From Polynucleobacter sp. 80A-SIGWE (GTDB lineage: Bacteria > Pseudomonadota > Gammaproteobacteria > Burkholderiales > Burkholderiaceae), in assembly GCF_018882295.1 (NCBI RefSeq), contig NZ_JACVOR010000001.1, forward strand, positions 620,001 to 684,000: a DNA stretch of 64,000 nucleotides, written 5' to 3'. The notes under the pieces are model-generated. The model had not been told where the DNA came from, did no database searches, and saw only the letters and a program-made list of their open reading frames with translations. Numbering within the stretch: position 1 is the first letter of the stretch; each line of letters begins with the position of its first letter. The position numbers and the translations under genes are program-made. Below, one piece after another: positions 61,813 to 64,000 of this stretch.

Positions 61813-62570
61813 TTTTCTGTTTGGTTTTGAATGAGCCAAATTTTCATGTAGCGGTAGTAACTACCTTCAGCATTTGAGAGGGCTAAAGCAAGTCCCTGAT
61901 AACCATCCAGAAATCCCGCTCTAATGAAGTAGGTTCTGATGAAGGCCCACATGCCGTGCAGAATTGCTTTAAGGGGATTGCTTCGCCTTCCCTTAGCAAA
62001 AGCCTGTTCAGCCGATGCTGTTGAATAACGATCAATTTTTTGTAGAACCTGTGAAAAGTTCATAAAACTGAAGTGCAGCATGGAATTTTCTAGCCTCGCT
62101 ACTTGTCCACTTGGGATCAGGCGCTCATGCACGAGGTCATCGGAGAAGCGGGCAGTACCGCGCTTAAATAACCGGTCTACATAATCGGGACTCCAACCAG
62201 AATGGCGAATAAAGCGGCCGCAATACCAAGATAAGCGTGGAATCGCAAAGCAGTCGACGTGAGCGGGGTGATTGATAGCGGTCAGAATTTCACTTCTGAG
62301 GGCCGGGGTGAGGCGCTCATCAGCATCCAGGGAGAGAACCCATTCACCTGTTGCTAAGTCCAGGGCGCGGTTCTTTTGGGGGCCAAATCCAGGCCAATCA
62401 GCTGGTTGGCTAAGGACTGCCCCGTGGTTTTTGGCGATTTCTAGGGTGCTATCGCTGCTGTTGGTATCAACCACCACAATTTGCTGGGCAATCCCCTCTA
62501 GGGAGGCCAGACAATCGGCCAAATTGGCCTCTTCATTGCGAGTGATGAGTATGACGGATAAGGTGGGCAT
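61809..62570 (-). CDS. Glycosyltransferase family 2, WaaE/KdtX-like
   Basis: 253 residues. PTLSVILITRNEEANLADCLASLEGIAQQIVVVDTNSSDSTLEIAKNHGA, the acceptor region DWPGFGPQKNRALDLATGEWVLSLDADERLTP and a later GWSPDYVDRLFKRGTARFSDDLVHERL are those of WaaE/KdtX beta-1,4-glucosyltransferases of the LPS inner core. First gene of the operon; its ATG is 10 bases from the divergent msbA start, so both promoters lie inside coding sequence or overlap. Confidence 0.88.
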   Translation of the reverse strand: MPTLSVILITRNEEANLADCLASLEGIAQQIVVVDTNSSDSTLEIAKNHGAVLSQPADWPGFGPQKNRALDLATGEWVLSLDADERLTPALRSEILTAINHPAHVDCFAIPRLSWYCGRFIRHSGWSPDYVDRLFKRGTARFSDDLVHERLIPSGQVARLENSMLHFSFMNFSQVLQKIDRYSTASAEQAFAKGRRSNPLKAILHGMWAFIRTYFIRAGFLDGYQGLALALSNAEGSYYRYMKIWLIQNQTEK

Positions 62571-62580
62571 AATTCATTAT

Positions 62581-64000
62581 ATGAATGCTCAAGACCGAAT
62601 CGCACTAAATCGCTTAATTCAGTACCTCAAGCCCCATATTGGCTTAATTATTGGCTCTTTATTAGCTATGGCGCTAGTAGCTGGCGCTGAAACCTCCATC
62701 CCTGCGCTGATGAAGCCCTTGTTAGATCGCGGCTTCACTGGACAGATGGATAACAAGCTCTGGCAGGTGCCGGTTTTCTTGGTCGGATTGGCTTTTGTCC
62801 GAGGAATGGCGCAATTTTTATCTAGCTATCTTCTGAATCGCGTCATCAATGCGGTTTTGCTAAAGATGCGTTTGCAGATGTTTAAGGTCTTACTGCATTC
62901 AAGCACCACTTTCTTCCAAAAGAACTCCGCATCAAGCTTGATTAATGCAGTCGTTTTTGAAGTCAACAACGCCCTCTCAATTATGGGCTCAATGTTGATC
63001 AGTCTGGTGCGTGATTCTCTTACGGTCGTTGGGTTGATTGGCTATTTAATTTATCTAAATTGGCAACTTACCTTAGTAGTGCTAATGATTTTCCCAGTCA
63101 TCGCGTTAATTATTGGCAGAATTAATAAACGCTTGCGCTCACTCAATCGTGAGCAGCAAACAATGACCAGCGAGCTTGCTTATATCGTTGAGGAATCTGC
63201 CGCTGGATACAAGATTGTGAAAGTGCATGGCGCAGAAGAGTATGAGATGCGTCGCTTTATGGAAAAGGCTGACCGCTTACGCCAATTTGCTTTGAAGTCA
63301 GCAGTTGCTGGCGGACTGAATCAACCCATTACGCAACTCATTGCTTCTATGGCGCTTTCAATTGTATTGGTCATTGCCTTGATGCAGTCGTCCTCTGAAG
63401 GCACTACGGTGGGTGGTTTTGCCTCATTTATTACTGCCATGATGTTGGTGATTTCACCGATTAAACATTTGGCGGATATTAATCAGCCTTTGCAGCGCGG
63501 CTTAACTGCTTCAGAGATGATTTTCTCGCTCATGGATCAACCTTTTGAAGAGGACGAATCCCGCAAAGAGAATATGAAGTCCTTAAGTAAGGCTAAAGGC
63601 GGAATTCGATTTGAGGATGTTGGCTTCTCTTATCAGCAAGAGGTTGGGCGCAAAGATGCGCTTACAGGCGTGAATTTAAATATCAAGCCTGGTGAAGTGG
63701 TTGCCTTTGTTGGCCCATCTGGTGGCGGTAAATCCACTCTAGTCAATTTGCTCCCACGTTTCTTTAAACCAACACATGGTCAAATTTTCCTGGACGATAT
63801 TCCTCTTGAGGATATTGTTCTGGCGGATGTACGCAAGCAAATTGCTTTTGTAAGTCAGGATGTCATTTTATTTAATGACAGCATTGCAGCTAACGTTGCA
63901 TATGGTGCGGTAGGCCCAGAGGGTATCGACCGAGGACGTGTGATGGAAGCGCTTGAGGCGGCAAATTTATCTGCGCTCATGAAGGAAATGCCTGAAGGTA
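62581..64000 (+). CDS. msbA: Lipid A export ABC transporter, permease/ATPase (cut by window edge)
   Basis: 473 residues are visible and the gene runs off the right edge. It starts MNAQDRIALNRLIQYLKPH. Six transmembrane helices (first about 20-40) form the ABC exporter domain; the ATPase follows with Walker A GPSGGGKSTLVNLLPRFF (about 378-395) and the Q-loop AFVSQDVILFND. The signature and Walker B lie past the edge. MsbA flips lipid A-core across the inner membrane, consistent with the divergent LPS glycosyltransferases. No ribosome site is obvious before the ATG. Confidence 0.94.
   Translation, partial: MNAQDRIALNRLIQYLKPHIGLIIGSLLAMALVAGAETSIPALMKPLLDRGFTGQMDNKLWQVPVFLVGLAFVRGMAQFLSSYLLNRVINAVLLKMRLQMFKVLLHSSTTFFQKNSASSLINAVVFEVNNALSIMGSMLISLVRDSLTVVGLIGYLIYLNWQLTLVVLMIFPVIALIIGRINKRLRSLNREQQTMTSELAYIVEESAAGYKIVKVHGAEEYEMRRFMEKADRLRQFALKSAVAGGLNQPITQLIASMALSIVLVIALMQSSSEGTTVGGFASFITAMMLVISPIKHLADINQPLQRGLTASEMIFSLMDQPFEEDESRKENMKSLSKAKGGIRFEDVGFSYQQEVGRKDALTGVNLNIKPGEVVAFVGPSGGGKSTLVNLLPRFFKPTHGQIFLDDIPLEDIVLADVRKQIAFVSQDVILFNDSIAANVAYGAVGPEGIDRGRVMEALEAANLSALMKEMPEG

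Noticed and set aside
1-64000. CRISPR arrays, insertion sequences, prophage genes, toxin-antitoxin pairs or anti-phage islands
   Set aside because: No regularly spaced repeats, transposase or integrase motifs, or phage structural genes were seen; gene content is chromosomal and conserved.

Overview
The window reads as a stretch of a betaproteobacterial chromosome (Burkholderiales, most like Polynucleobacter). This is inferred from moderate GC, short intergenic gaps and the gene families present: a monomeric NADP isocitrate dehydrogenase, a phasin, msrPQ, the tsaE-amiC/queG block, DUF2889 and a DUF6352-like protein. I see no rRNA, phage, insertion sequence or CRISPR array, and one tRNA (Lys). 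Most genes are core or conserved; the interest lies in small regulated modules and their RNA or DNA control sites.

Layout. 1-1.8 kb: a sulfide/persulfide-response locus (TauE/SafE permease diverging from a persulfide-dioxygenase-like hydrolase, a BigR/SqrR-type ArsR repressor and a DUF2892 protein) around a long AT-rich palindrome. 1.8-4.6 kb: an operon under two Fur-box-like palindromes (outer-membrane barrel, FMN-binding protein, ApbE flavin transferase, four-helix His-rich membrane protein). 4.7-13.4 kb: DUF3820, an EndoG-type nuclease, a lytic transglycosylase, an FKBP, an MFS carrier, icd and a CbiM-like permease. 13.5-16.6 kb: msrP-msrQ-lipocalin-hydrolase. 16.6-24.1 kb: a barrel protein, an SDR, an RsuA-type pseudouridine synthase, pterin dehydratase, an isochorismatase/GNAT pair, a second TauE permease, a parvulin and a phasin. 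24.1-26 kb: an SbtA-type bicarbonate permease with a NhaR-like regulator.

26.1-34.2 kb is the most interesting block: a TerC-UspA fusion, a small HPF-like protein, then a clear yybP-ykoY manganese riboswitch with an overlapping terminator, followed by a four-gene outer-membrane factor / adaptor / heavy-metal RND pump / PII-like operon. Mn-riboswitch control of an RND efflux system is the main observation of this annotation.

34.3-41.8 kb: an FAD/Fe-S dehydrogenase, glutamate dehydrogenase, and ahpC-ahpF with a striking set of mutually exclusive hairpins between the two genes, then a glutathione transferase. 41.8-48.2 kb: a DUF4239 protein, an alpha/beta hydrolase, tRNA-Lys, amiC-tsaE diverging from queG, and azlCD. 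48.2-53.8 kb: a divergent 2-hydroxyacid/glyoxylate module (FAD/Fe-S oxidase plus GntR regulator, versus a serine-glyoxylate-type aminotransferase and a GlcG-like protein) with two related palindromic operator candidates. 53.8-64 kb: an RhlE-like helicase, gluQRS, dnaE, three LPS-type glycosyltransferases and the start of msbA, which runs off the right edge.
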